Shown piece by piece: positions 17,858 to 27,196 of a stretch of DNA of 64,000 nucleotides. Below the pieces are notes generated by a model. That model was not told the origin of the DNA. It ran no database searches and was given only the letters and a program-made list of their open reading frames with translations. Numbering within the stretch: the first letter of the stretch is position 1; each line of letters begins with the position of its first letter. The stretch covers positions 1 to 64,000 of the forward strand of contig CAWGKI010000018.1 in NCBI GenBank assembly GCA_963823095.1, given 5' to 3'. Source of the DNA: CAIVVT01 sp963823095. Its GTDB lineage: Bacteria > Acidobacteriota > Terriglobia > Bryobacterales > Bryobacteraceae. The position numbers and the translations under genes were made by a program.

Positions 17858-19134
17858 GTTTTTGGAGGCATGGGAAAATCTATCCATCCGATGGAGGCGC
17901 CAGCATTGCGGCCGACGCCTCCGCTCATCGTTCGGATGAGTTTTCAGCGGGCTATTCCTCGGCGGGTTGCTCTCCAGCAGAGCCCACCTCCGCTTCGCCC
18001 ACCATCGAAAGTGTACAATCGACCTGTCTTGCTGGGAATCGAAATCCAGCCAACGGCAACCTGTCCCTAATTACGGCGTCTCAGCCGAGGGGTGCACTCC
18101 AATCTATCCCGGCATTGCGCGCGCGCCCAACACCTTCGCCGTGCCGGACCCGGCGGACCCGAACAAGGTGATCGTCAACAGCTATCCGGCTCCCTATGCG
18201 CGCCGGGTGGCTGTGTACGTTCCCAAACAATACGTACCCGGCACAGAGGCGCCGTTCATCGTTGGGGCGGATGGACCGGACCGGACCTTGTTCACCGCGC
18301 TCGACAATCTGATCGCCGAGCACCGGGTGCCGGTGTTGATTGCGATCTCCATCGGCAACGGCAGCGGCGACGCTCAGGGCAGTCAGCGCGGACTGGAGTA
18401 CGACACGATGTCCGGACTCTATGCGGAGTTTGTCGAAACGGAAGTGCTGCCGCTGGTGGAGAAGAAATGCGACGTGAAGCTCACCAAGGATCCCGACGGA
18501 AGGGCCACGATGGGTTGCAGTTCGGGCAGTGCGGCCGCAGTGGCGATGGCCTGGTATCACACGGATCTCTACCACCGCGTTCTGAGCTACTCGGGCACGT
18601 TTGTGTACCAGCAGTGGCCGTACAACCGCGAGACCCCGCATGGCGCATGGGAGTTCCATGAAACCCTCATTCCCAACAGCCCGAAGAAGCCGCTGCGCAT
18701 CTGGATGCATGTCAGCGATCGAGACCTTCTCATCACCCGCGACAACTATCACGACTGGGTCCTCGCCAATGAGCGCATGGCCATGGCTCTGGCCGCCAAG
18801 GGGTATGCTTACCAGTTTGTCTTTGCGAAGAACGCTGCGCACTGCGACCGTGGCGTGAAGGCCCAGACCCTGCCCCTGGCATTGGAATATGTTTGGCGGG
18901 AATACGCGCCGAAGAAGTGAATTAGCTGCGCGAGGTACGGATCGGCACGCGGAATTTGGGAAGGGGCCGGTCGGTGCTTGACCGAGCGCGTCCCCGGCGC
19001 GCGATTCGTGGACATGATGCCGCGCCGATCCGCAAATGGCGTCACACGCCAATCGCGGCGCTCCGAATAAGAGTCGTGAAGGTGCCGAAAACACCGCAGG
19101 TAAGTGCAGGCCAAACTACGCGAAGAGTAGTCCG

Positions 19135-20454
19135 CTAAGGCACCAGGGTAAACACGGAGCCGACGTCCCTCGCCCCGAGATACGTCGTAGTGCCAAAGAG
19201 CAAACCATTGTGGAAGTCCACCAGGCTGCTGTTGGGGTTTTGTCCGCTGTTCCCCAACTTGTACAGCACGCTTTCCGTCCACCCGCCGCCGCTTGAAGGC
19301 GGGGCCAGTTTGAAAACGGTGCCGCATCCCTCGTAACAGGCGGTCGAACCGCCGAAGACGCTGGTGCCGTACAAATTGCCGCTCGGATCCACGGCCAGCG
19401 TCGTGAACGGCGTGGTTGCGTCTCCTTGATACGCCGGGAAGTTATGCAGGACGGTCTCAGTCCACGCTCCGCCTGGCTGGGCGGGCGGCGTGAACTCGAA
19501 GATCAGGCCGGACGCATTCGCGACCCCGCTATAGGACGCCGCGCCGTACAACACGCCGCCCGTGCCGATGGTCAGGGTTCCGGCGGGATAGCCGCCGTCG
19601 CTCCCGCCGGTGAAACCGTGGATCACCTTATCCGTCCAGGAGCCACTACCACTAGGCGGCATCAACTCGACTACCGAGCCGTAGCCCGTGGCGCCGCCGG
19701 CGGTGAAGGTGAACACGTTGCCCCGGCTGTCGAATGTGAATTCGGAGCTCGGGCCGGTGCCGTCTCCCTTGTATTGCGGATACGTGTACAGTACCGTCTT
19801 GGTCCATTTGCCGCCCTGCTGCGCGAACTCGAAGAAGGTTCCGCAGCCGAACTTGATTCTCTGGTTGGAGTGGCACAGAACGCCGGGATTGGCGCCGCCG
19901 GAAGTGGTGGTGCTGTAGAGCGCTCCGTTGGCGCCCAACCGCATCGTTCCTGGATATTGGCCGTCGGCATTCCCTTGAAATGTGTAGAGCACGGTGTGGG
20001 TCCAGGCGCCGCCCCCCTGCGCCGGGGGGGACAACTCGAAGATGGTGCCGCACCCGCCGCCGCACGCCTGCGCGTTGCCGCCGAATTGGGTGGTGCCGAA
20101 CAGGTTGCCGTTCGCGTCGAATACCACCCCCATGCTGGGCTGGCGTCCGTCGACGCCTCCCTGGAATTCGTACAGCGTGTTCACGGTCCATTTGCCGCCC
20201 GATATGGCGGGCGGGACCAGTTGGAACACCGTCCCGTTATAGTTAGCGCCGCCGGACGCGGCGGTTCCGTAAAGGTTGCCGTTCGCGTCGAAAATCAGGT
20301 GTGATTCCGGAAATGGGTACTCGCCGTCGCTCCCGCCGGTGAACGAATAGATGGTGGTGAAGGTTTGCGCCTGCGCCGCGGTGCCGGGGCCGAAAACGGC
20401 GATTCCTAGCAAAGCGGCGCCACACAGAAACGTTCTGAGCTCGTGAGTCAGCAT
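19135..20454 (-). CDS. Secreted GloVer-repeat beta-propeller protein
   Basis: About 439 residues. After a signal peptide (LRTFLCGAALLGIAVFGPGTAAQAQ) come about seven tandem repeats of the kind FDANGNLYGTAASGG...GTVFQLxPP...WTVNTLYEFQGG-DGxxP, the glycine-rich GloVer repeats described in acidobacterial and other secreted proteins. They should fold as a propeller. ATG 20454 is preferred to 20487 because AGAGGGAG precedes it at the right distance. No sorting tail is seen. No enzyme motif; role outside the cell unknown. Confidence 0.8.
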   Translation of the reverse strand: MLTHELRTFLCGAALLGIAVFGPGTAAQAQTFTTIYSFTGGSDGEYPFPESHLIFDANGNLYGTAASGGANYNGTVFQLVPPAISGGKWTVNTLYEFQGGVDGRQPSMGVVFDANGNLFGTTQFGGNAQACGGGCGTIFELSPPAQGGGAWTHTVLYTFQGNADGQYPGTMRLGANGALYSTTTSGGANPGVLCHSNQRIKFGCGTFFEFAQQGGKWTKTVLYTYPQYKGDGTGPSSEFTFDSRGNVFTFTAGGATGYGSVVELMPPSGSGSWTDKVIHGFTGGSDGGYPAGTLTIGTGGVLYGAASYSGVANASGLIFEFTPPAQPGGAWTETVLHNFPAYQGDATTPFTTLAVDPSGNLYGTSVFGGSTACYEGCGTVFKLAPPSSGGGWTESVLYKLGNSGQNPNSSLVDFHNGLLFGTTTYLGARDVGSVFTLVP

Positions 20455-20740
20455 CACGCTCCCTCTGGTGGGTTGCCCACCGTTCACCGCAATTTACCTG
20501 AATACCACCCGATTTTGCATTGCGCACTACCAAGCTTCTTGTAAAAAGTTGGTAAATTCCTTCCCCGTTCTGCTTACTTATCCGTAATCGCGCATGGCAC
20601 TGCCGATCCGTGCGCCCGTGTACTGCCACTCATCGGAGCTGCGGTGCCTACTCGCGTTCCCAATCCGGCGCGCAGATATACCTGTGAGCTTGGAACATCC
20701 GGCGATGACTTGGAGCGTGCGCGGCCGACTCGCGTATCCG

Positions 20741-23647
20741 TTACGCTCGCATCCGGGCTCGCAAGTAGCGGCCAGTGTAGGACGCGTTGCACGACGCCAC
20801 TTCCTCGGGCACGCCCGTCGCCACGATTTCGCCGCCGGCGTGGCCGCCCTCCGGGCCAAGGTCGATCACATAATCGGCAGTCTTGATCACGTCCAGATGA
20901 TGCTCGATCACAATGACTGTGTGGCCGGCGTCCACCAGACGGTTGAGGCATTCGAGCAAGCGTTCGACATCGGCGAGATGCAGACCGGTGGTGGGCTCAT
21001 CGAGGATATAGAGGGTGTGCTTGGACCTCTGCAGCTTCGAAAGCTCGGCTGCAATCTTGATACGCTGCGCTTCGCCGCCCGAGAGCGTAGTGCCCGATTG
21101 CCCTAGCGTGAGGTAGCCCAGTCCAAGAGCGTTCAGTACCTCGATCTTTTTGCTGATTGTGGGTTCGTTTGCAAAAAAGCCGACGGCCTCTTCGACCGGC
21201 ATGTTCAGAATGTCGCTGATGGTTTTTCCGCGCAGAGTGACATCGAGCGTTTCGGAGCTGAAGCGGGCGCCTTTGCAAACGCCGCACATCACTTCGACGT
21301 CGGGCATGAAGTACAACTGCGTAGTAATGACGCCTTCGCCTTGGCACTCTTCGCAGCGGCCGCCCTTGACGTTGAAGCTGAAACGTCCGGGAGTGTAGCC
21401 TCGCTCCACGGCAGTCGGCGTAGAAGAGAACAGGTCGCGAATCGTATCGTAGAAGCCGATGTAGGTCGCCGGGTTTGAGCGGCTGTTGCGGCCGATGGGA
21501 GATTGATCGATGTTGACAACCTTGTGCACGTGATCGGCGCCATCGATGCCATCGTGATCGCCGGGCAAAGTGCGCGTATCCACAAGCCGCTTCCAAAGAG
21601 CCTTGTAAAGGATCTCGTTAATGAGTGTGCTCTTGCCGGAACCCGACGCGCCAGTGATGGCTATCAGCCTGCCTAGCGGGAATGTGACATCGACCGACTT
21701 GAGATTGTTCTCGCGCGCACCACGGACCGTCAGCGCCTGGCCCGTGCCATTGCGACGTCGCGACGGCGTTTCGATGCGCCGCTTACCGGAGAGGAATTGC
21801 CCGGTCGGCGACACTTTGCACTTGAGGATGTCCTCGAGCGTGCCTTGCGCGACGACCTCGCCGCCATGAACGCCAGGTCCCGGCCCCATCTCGACGATGT
21901 AGTCGGCCGCGCGGATGGTGTCCTCGTCGTGCTCGACCACAATTACGGTGTTGCCGATGTCGCGCAGTCTTTCAAGCGTGGCGATCATCTTGACATTGTC
22001 TTTGGGATGCAGGCCGATGCTGGGCTCGTCGAGCACATAGAGCATGCCCATCAGGCCTGAGCCGATTTGGGTGGAGAGGCGAATGCGCTGTGATTCACCG
22101 CCCGAGAGCGTACTCGAACGCCGGTTGAGGTTCAGATAATCGAGGCCGATGCCGAGCAGCAGTTCCACGCGCCGGCGCATTTCGCCGAGTACCTGGCGCC
22201 CGGCATCGGCGCCGCGGCCCGCCGGCTTGAGGCCCCCGAGGAACGTATAAAGCTCATCGAAGTTCAGAGCGCCCACATCGTGGATCGATTTGCCCGCGAT
22301 GGTGAAGAGCAGACGCGTAGCGCGCAGGCGCGCGCCGCCGCAATCGGGGCAAGTGCGCTCCACCATCACTTTGTCGAGCCACTCTTCCATTCCACTGTTG
22401 GCTTCGCCGCGCTGGCGATAGCGGCGGTAATGCCGCTCAATGCGGCGCGCAATTCCGCCGAAGCCGACCTCGTGCTTGTCCCAATCGTCGCGCTTCACCT
22501 TCGATTCGGGCGGCGATGTGGTTCGCAGTTTCCGGCCGTCCAGGCCGTAAAGGATTGAGTGGCGAACTGTCTCCGGCAATTTCTCCCACGGGGTGTCGAG
22601 CGAGAACTTCAGCACCGTGGAGAGGGTGTACATGATGCGGCCGTCCCATGTATCCGGGTTGTATTTGTACGCTTCCTTCACGAAGCAGCCGCCCTGAATG
22701 CTTCGTTTCGGGTCGGGAACCAAGAGCTCCGGATGGGTGATCTTATGCACCCCCAGGCCGCCGCATTTACGGCAGGCGCTTTCCGGATTGTTAAACATGA
22801 AGTACTCGGGTTCGATGCCGCCATACACGAAGTGGTGCGTGGGACTGCACAGGCCTTTGTAGAGGAGGTCCGCATCGGATTTCGATGCGCCTTTCAGTAC
22901 CTGAATTTGCATCAGCCCGTCGCCCACCAACAGTGTTGCTGCAATCGCCGCCTTGATCGCCTTCTCGTGCTTGCGCCCCACGATCACTCGATCGACGACC
23001 GCGTCGATGTCGTTGACCTCCGATTCTTCGAGCGAGAGCCCTTCCGAGAGATCGATGCGTTTGCCGTCTATGATCAACTGGCGGCAGCCCTTCTTGCGGA
23101 CCTCGGTGAAGACGAAGTCCAACTCCTCGCCGTACACCTTGGATAGCGGCGCGCGAAGTTCGATTTCGGCGTTTTCAGGCAACGCCAGGACTGCTTCGAG
23201 GATTTGAGTTGGCGTCCGGCTGGCGACGCGCTCGCCGGTGCGCGGGCAGCGCGGCTCGGCGATGGTGGCGAACAGCAGATTGAGGTAACTGGCGATGTCG
23301 GTCATGGTCCCGACCGTCGATCGCGGATTGCTGCCGGTCGTCTTCTGTTCGATGGAGATTACCGGGGATAGGCCGTAGACAAAGTCCACATCGGGCTTGG
23401 CCACTTGCGATACGAAACGCTTGGCGTAGGTAGAGAGCGACTCCATGTATCGCCGCTGCCCTTCCGCGTAGATGGTGTCGAAGGCGAGACTCGATTTACC
23501 CGAACCCGAGAGTCCAGTGATCACGATCAACCGGTCTCGCGGCAATTCGAGGGACACGTTCTTGAGGTTGTGAACGCGGGCGCCTTGAACCGCGATGGTG
23601 GTGCGTGCGGTGGGCTTGGCCGCGGCCCGTTTGGCGCTACCAGGCAT
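20741..23647 (-). CDS. uvrA: UvrA excinuclease subunit (variant zinc module 1)
   Basis: 968 residues, full length. Two ABC ATPase modules: Walker A ITGLSGSGKSSLAFD near residue 45 and ITGASGSGKSTLINE near 640, signatures LSGGESQRIRLSTQIGSG and LSGGEAQRIKIAAEL, and Walker B regions VLDEPSIGLHP and ILDEPTTGLHLADV. It scans DNA for bulky lesions with UvrB. Zinc module 2 is intact (CEECQGEG...CGVCKGARF). In zinc module 1 only CRKCGGLG is kept; the first CxxC is replaced by CSPTHH, so metal binding there may be lost. Its ATG overlaps the stop of the upstream nucleotidyltransferase gene by 11 bp, so the two are co-translated. Confidence 0.92.
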   Translation of the reverse strand: MPGSAKRAAAKPTARTTIAVQGARVHNLKNVSLELPRDRLIVITGLSGSGKSSLAFDTIYAEGQRRYMESLSTYAKRFVSQVAKPDVDFVYGLSPVISIEQKTTGSNPRSTVGTMTDIASYLNLLFATIAEPRCPRTGERVASRTPTQILEAVLALPENAEIELRAPLSKVYGEELDFVFTEVRKKGCRQLIIDGKRIDLSEGLSLEESEVNDIDAVVDRVIVGRKHEKAIKAAIAATLLVGDGLMQIQVLKGASKSDADLLYKGLCSPTHHFVYGGIEPEYFMFNNPESACRKCGGLGVHKITHPELLVPDPKRSIQGGCFVKEAYKYNPDTWDGRIMYTLSTVLKFSLDTPWEKLPETVRHSILYGLDGRKLRTTSPPESKVKRDDWDKHEVGFGGIARRIERHYRRYRQRGEANSGMEEWLDKVMVERTCPDCGGARLRATRLLFTIAGKSIHDVGALNFDELYTFLGGLKPAGRGADAGRQVLGEMRRRVELLLGIGLDYLNLNRRSSTLSGGESQRIRLSTQIGSGLMGMLYVLDEPSIGLHPKDNVKMIATLERLRDIGNTVIVVEHDEDTIRAADYIVEMGPGPGVHGGEVVAQGTLEDILKCKVSPTGQFLSGKRRIETPSRRRNGTGQALTVRGARENNLKSVDVTFPLGRLIAITGASGSGKSTLINEILYKALWKRLVDTRTLPGDHDGIDGADHVHKVVNIDQSPIGRNSRSNPATYIGFYDTIRDLFSSTPTAVERGYTPGRFSFNVKGGRCEECQGEGVITTQLYFMPDVEVMCGVCKGARFSSETLDVTLRGKTISDILNMPVEEAVGFFANEPTISKKIEVLNALGLGYLTLGQSGTTLSGGEAQRIKIAAELSKLQRSKHTLYILDEPTTGLHLADVERLLECLNRLVDAGHTVIVIEHHLDVIKTADYVIDLGPEGGHAGGEIVATGVPEEVASCNASYTGRYLRARMRA

Positions 23648-24596
23648 GGCCCGTCTTTGTCCCGCAAAAGAATGCCACTTCGTTCACGTCGACGTTGCTC
23701 CGTCTGGTGAGCCGGACGGCGAGCGGCGCTTTGCCGATCAGAGCCTGGTCGGCAAGGTACTCACATGCGCCAGTCACGCCCTCGATGCCAAAGTTGCGCT
23801 TGAAGTGGTCTTCGATTTCGGTGGCCGAACGAGCTTCACCCACTTCGGTGAGATGCTCGATGATTGGGGCGAAGATGGTGGTGGCGCGCTTCAACAGGTA
23901 TTCATCAATTGCCGAGAGCGCGGATTCGACCGCCGGCCGCGTCTTCTGCGCGTTGAGGAGGTCTGTATAGATGAGTTTGAAGAGCGCTGGATTCAGCTTG
24001 AGCGCTTGTGGGAGAACTTCACGATCGGCGAGCAGGCCGGCTTCGAGCACTTCGATTTTCGCCAGCGCATTGGCGGAGTACAGAATCCAAAGCGCCGTGT
24101 AGTCCAAGTCGCCGCGTGTGATGAGCCACTTGTGGGCTTTGTACACCGCGGGCAGTGCCTGGCTCGCTGCCGCGAGCAGTTGCAGTCGCGTATCGCGCCC
24201 ACCAAGCGTGCACAGGCGTTCGCAGAGGGCCGTTATGCTCTCGTCGTGGGTGTAGAGGAGTCGTCCCTTGGCCAGCAGCGAATGCATGAAGGAGTTGCGA
24301 GTGGCGCCTTCGGCGATCTTGCGAAAACCGGCACGCGTCATGAGGATGGCGTGGACGTTGATGCCGTTTGCGTAAAGGCAAAGGCTGTCCTTGTCGGCCT
24401 TCTTGTCATCGATGGTCACCAGCAGCAGGTCGATGTCGGACTTCGACCAGACCGTGTCGTGCGACAAACTGCCGCACAGGATCGCGGCCAGAATTGAGTC
24501 ATCGCGCTTCACCTGCTCGATGAGCGCGGTGAGCGCGCCTTTGAATTCGTCCTCGATTTTAGCCGTTGTCCCAGCAGCCCGCGACGCCTTAGCCAT
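23637..24596 (-). CDS. Nucleotidyltransferase-domain protein
   Basis: About 319 residues. The minimal nucleotidyltransferase signature is present: ILCGSLSHDTVWSKSDIDLLLV (about 40-60), GS followed by DxD. The remainder is helical (ALPAVYKAHKWLITRGDLDYTALWILYSANALAKIE and so on) as in HEPN-like or adapter helices. Such proteins transfer nucleotides to protein or small-molecule targets; the substrate is unknown. ATG 24596 is preferred over 24650. The last 11 bases overlap the uvrA start, which suggests an operon and perhaps a stress or DNA-repair link, though none can be shown. Confidence 0.75.
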   Translation of the reverse strand: MAKASRAAGTTAKIEDEFKGALTALIEQVKRDDSILAAILCGSLSHDTVWSKSDIDLLLVTIDDKKADKDSLCLYANGINVHAILMTRAGFRKIAEGATRNSFMHSLLAKGRLLYTHDESITALCERLCTLGGRDTRLQLLAAASQALPAVYKAHKWLITRGDLDYTALWILYSANALAKIEVLEAGLLADREVLPQALKLNPALFKLIYTDLLNAQKTRPAVESALSAIDEYLLKRATTIFAPIIEHLTEVGEARSATEIEDHFKRNFGIEGVTGACEYLADQALIGKAPLAVRLTRRSNVDVNEVAFFCGTKTGHAW

Positions 24597-24964
24597 GCAT
24601 CCGATGGGGGCTATTATACCGCTCCCTTCGACCGCGGCTCGGCTCATCATGCTGTTCCCGCTTGAACTCTATGCTGTTCCTTGACGCGATAGGGCGCCGG
24701 AGCCTCGAAGTGTGCAATCGACCAGAAGACTATCCGCCCTAATCGCGATGGAGTTCATCTCGAGCTCTTTGCTCGTACCCGAAATCATGTTCAATCAACG
24801 GGGCTACTCACTGTCGCCTCATTGATCCCGACAATCTCGCAAATCGGAACTTGGACCGCCGGGCGTTTACCGAGGCCGCCGAGTTCCCGTTTGCGATAAT
24901 TCGGACGGTGAAGCCACGCTGCGGCGCCGAAGCCTCCAAATGGCCTCCGGCGATCTGGGTGACG
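24597..24964. other. Intergenic region without a supported gene
   Basis: About 370 bp between minus-strand genes; no recognisable coding or structural signal beyond the expected promoter of the nucleotidyltransferase-uvrA pair. Confidence 0.4.
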
Positions 24965-26200
24965 CTACTCTTCGGCACCCCGCTCCCTTAGTAGCGCAAC
25001 CGTCCCCCTCCGACTCTCACCGCCAAACAGCAGCGCATATCCCAAGGGCGTACACTCCACGATCTCGCTGGGCCGCTCGTAGTCCCCGGGAAGCTTCACG
25101 CGAACTGTGAGATCCGCACCGCGCTCAACCAGCAACCGCGTTACGGGTAAGCCGCCATCGTCGAACTGCGTCACCGCATGGAAGATTGCCGTCTGCCCGC
25201 CGATGCCGGACTCATCGATGGTCGCTGGGGCATTGACGCCGGCCCCACGGTCGAGGAGCAGAGCGACTGCTGCAACGTTGCCGTATTCCGCAGCCACATG
25301 CAAAAGCGTTCCTCCTCGAAGCAAGAGAGATCGCCCGCCGGTCTGGCCGCAATCGAGTTCTTGGAAACGTTGCTGCACGAGTCCGGGCTCGGCGTCAATC
25401 AGCTCCGTTAGATCATCGAGCCGGCCGCGGAGCAGTGCCAGCACAGCCGGCGTGCCGTACTTGGTTTCGCCACCGGCCTCGAGAAGAACATTGATGCAGG
25501 CGCTCAGCCGTTCCAAGCCCCGCACGTATCCTGCAATGAGGTAGTCGAGAGCGGTGCCCGGATATAGATGGCCGCTTATCTCGTACCCATGGTCGCGACA
25601 GTTCGGCTTTGCGCCGTGATCGAGAAGCCATTTTAGAACGGCCTGGTCCATTGACTCGCAAGGGGCGAAGATGATGGGAAAATGTCCGTGCCATAGGGCG
25701 TTCACATTCGCGCCGTGCGACACCAGAAGCTCCATCATCGGGATGCGGTATGAGTTGAGCGCGGCTCGCATCAAGGGCCCGTCGCCCCCCTGGTGCACGT
25801 CCGATCCCCGGCTGATCATCCATTCCGCCATGGCCAGTCTTACGGGACTCGGAGACTCCCAAGGCACGCGGCATTCGGCGACCCAGGTGAGCGGCCCATG
25901 ATTGCCGTAGCCAAGCGGAGCACTGTGCAGCGCCGGGTTGCACGTCATCATGGTTTTGACGCGCGCGATGTCGTTGGTGTCGATCGCCTGCTTAAGTTGC
26001 CCGGCCTCCTCGAACGAAGCGACGTGAGCCTTGAGCGTGGGCCAGCTCGCAAACCCGTAGAGACGCGCGATCTGGAACTGCGCATCGGCGAGCGATACTG
26101 CCGCTCCGGTCTTAAGCAGGTGCTTGGCCTGGTCCTTCAGATGGCGGAGATTGGGGCGGTCAGGGAGTGGGCGTGGAGCCGCGTCTGAATCAGCCGACAT
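24965..26200 (-). CDS. Ankyrin-repeat protein
   Basis: About 411 residues from ATG 26200, which has AGGAGG eight bases upstream. The N-terminus (LPDRPNLRHLKDQAKHLLKTG...AQFQIARLYGFASWPTLKAHV) is the short helical segment common in front of bacterial ankyrin proteins. Ankyrin repeats follow: AEWMISRGSDVHQGGDGPLMRAAL, MELLVSHGANVNALWHG, LKWLLDHGAKPNCRD, GGTLLHVAAEYGNVAAVALLLDRGAGVNAPA, TRLLVERGADLTV. It has no signal peptide, so it is a cytosolic protein-binding scaffold. Partner unknown; monocistronic. Confidence 0.85.
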   Translation of the reverse strand: MSADSDAAPRPLPDRPNLRHLKDQAKHLLKTGAAVSLADAQFQIARLYGFASWPTLKAHVASFEEAGQLKQAIDTNDIARVKTMMTCNPALHSAPLGYGNHGPLTWVAECRVPWESPSPVRLAMAEWMISRGSDVHQGGDGPLMRAALNSYRIPMMELLVSHGANVNALWHGHFPIIFAPCESMDQAVLKWLLDHGAKPNCRDHGYEISGHLYPGTALDYLIAGYVRGLERLSACINVLLEAGGETKYGTPAVLALLRGRLDDLTELIDAEPGLVQQRFQELDCGQTGGRSLLLRGGTLLHVAAEYGNVAAVALLLDRGAGVNAPATIDESGIGGQTAIFHAVTQFDDGGLPVTRLLVERGADLTVRVKLPGDYERPSEIVECTPLGYALLFGGESRRGTVALLRERGAEE

Positions 26201-26461
26201 AGCGACCTCCTTTCCTCGAAGCGCCTGCTGTCCGCACAATCGGGCTGAAAGAAGGTGGCTGAGACTCAAAGCTGAAAGGTGGGCTTCTACCCTTTCCGAG
26301 GACCGGATGCGTCCTTCACGCTACGGCAATCCTACCATGGACCCTACGAATCCGCTGCAGCCTAAGCGCGATGTCTACCTGGCGATCTTCACCTTGGTTG
26401 CGGAGTCAACGGAAGAGGGGATGCTCAAGCTGCGAATTGCCTCAATTGCAGTCTCGGGAGT

Positions 26462-27184
26462 TCACCGGTCATCGATCAAACTCTGCGCTGCTGGTAAGAA
26501 ATTGAAGCGGCACCAGCGGACCACCCGCGCCTGCCCGCGCGCCGAATCGGTGCCGAAGAAGATGGTCGCCCCGAAGACACGCTCGAACGCGCCGACCAAT
26601 CGGCGGTACTCTTCGCCGCCTTTGGACATGTCGAACGTTTCCAACATCTGCGCCGCGGATTTGAAACGGATCGTCTGGCTCTGCTGACGGACGGCCAGCG
26701 TCGCCAGGAATATCTGTACAAGGCGATCCTGCCCGAACGGCAACCCGAAGTCGGGATACCCCGTCATCTGCAAGGTGAAGAATCCATTTCGCCTTTCGTA
26801 CACGGGGCTGGAGGACGGAGGTCGTCGAATGGGAAGGCCGCACAGGACGAAGGGCCGCGATGCGAAACCAAGGCGCTGCTGTGAACCTGACCGCTGCCGG
26901 CGGACTAGTTCGATCGCTTCAATCTGGCGGAGTCGCGGCTCGGAAACCCTGAGATCGCCGAAAGTGTCACCAAGAATGGCGCCGGCGGATTGGAACTCCC
27001 CGCTGATTCGTTGTCTGCCGGTGGAAGTCTGGGCAGTCGAGGCCAAGATCCACCTCAATTTCGTAGCCTCGGAGCATACCGGCCACGAACGCAAACGTGG
27101 GGCCAAGTCGAGACCCTGCTTGAACCCACGAGTCTCGGCTTGTTTGGCGATCCCAAGTTGAGGCTGGAACGTACGCAACGGCAA
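26462..27184 (-). pseudogene. Plasmid replication protein RepA-like remnant
   Basis: The stretch RPFVLCGLPIRRPPSSSPVYERRNGFFTLQMTGYPDFGLPFGQDRLVQIFLATLAVRQQSQTIRF and then EEYRRLVGAFERVFGATIFFGTD is the core of plasmid-encoded RepA-type replication initiators. The part before residue about 85 does not match, and after about 26500 the family match stops (RWCRFNFLPAAQSL then stop), so both ends are lost or shifted. It sits directly behind nagB, an unlikely place for a working replicon, and is best seen as the trace of an integrated plasmid. The following 26270-26461 has no gene. Confidence 0.65.
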
Positions 27185-27196
27185 CAGAAAATGTGT

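Larger units (their letters stand above)
16525..18101 (+). mobile_element. Complete IS3-family insertion sequence, 1577 bp
   Basis: The ends are inverted repeats starting TGGAGTGCACCCC, with further matched blocks (TGAGACG, ATTAGGGACA) over about 40 bp. A 3-bp target duplication ATC flanks it at 16522-16524 and 18102-18104. Inside are overlapping OrfA and OrfB. The 240 bp after OrfB show no gene. Size, ends, duplication length and gene layout all fit IS3 elements. Everything needed for transposition appears intact. Confidence 0.92.
16192..18920 (+). pseudogene. Secreted esterase (enterochelin-esterase-like), split by an IS
   Basis: Codons 1-111 (16192-16524) encode a signal peptide and the lead GNFIIGPTHNP to FTMESKDSKI. 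Codons from 18105 on continue in frame: YPGIAR, PYARRVAVYVPKQYVPGTEAPFIVGADGP, MGCSSGSAAAVAMAWY and NAAHCDRGVKAQTLP. The nucleophile elbow GCSSGS and the late His are of the esterase D/IroE type. Removing 16525-18101 plus one ATC target copy restores a single gene of 382 codons. The insertion is therefore recent and the gene otherwise undamaged. The downstream part has no obvious start of its own, so it is probably silent. Confidence 0.85.
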
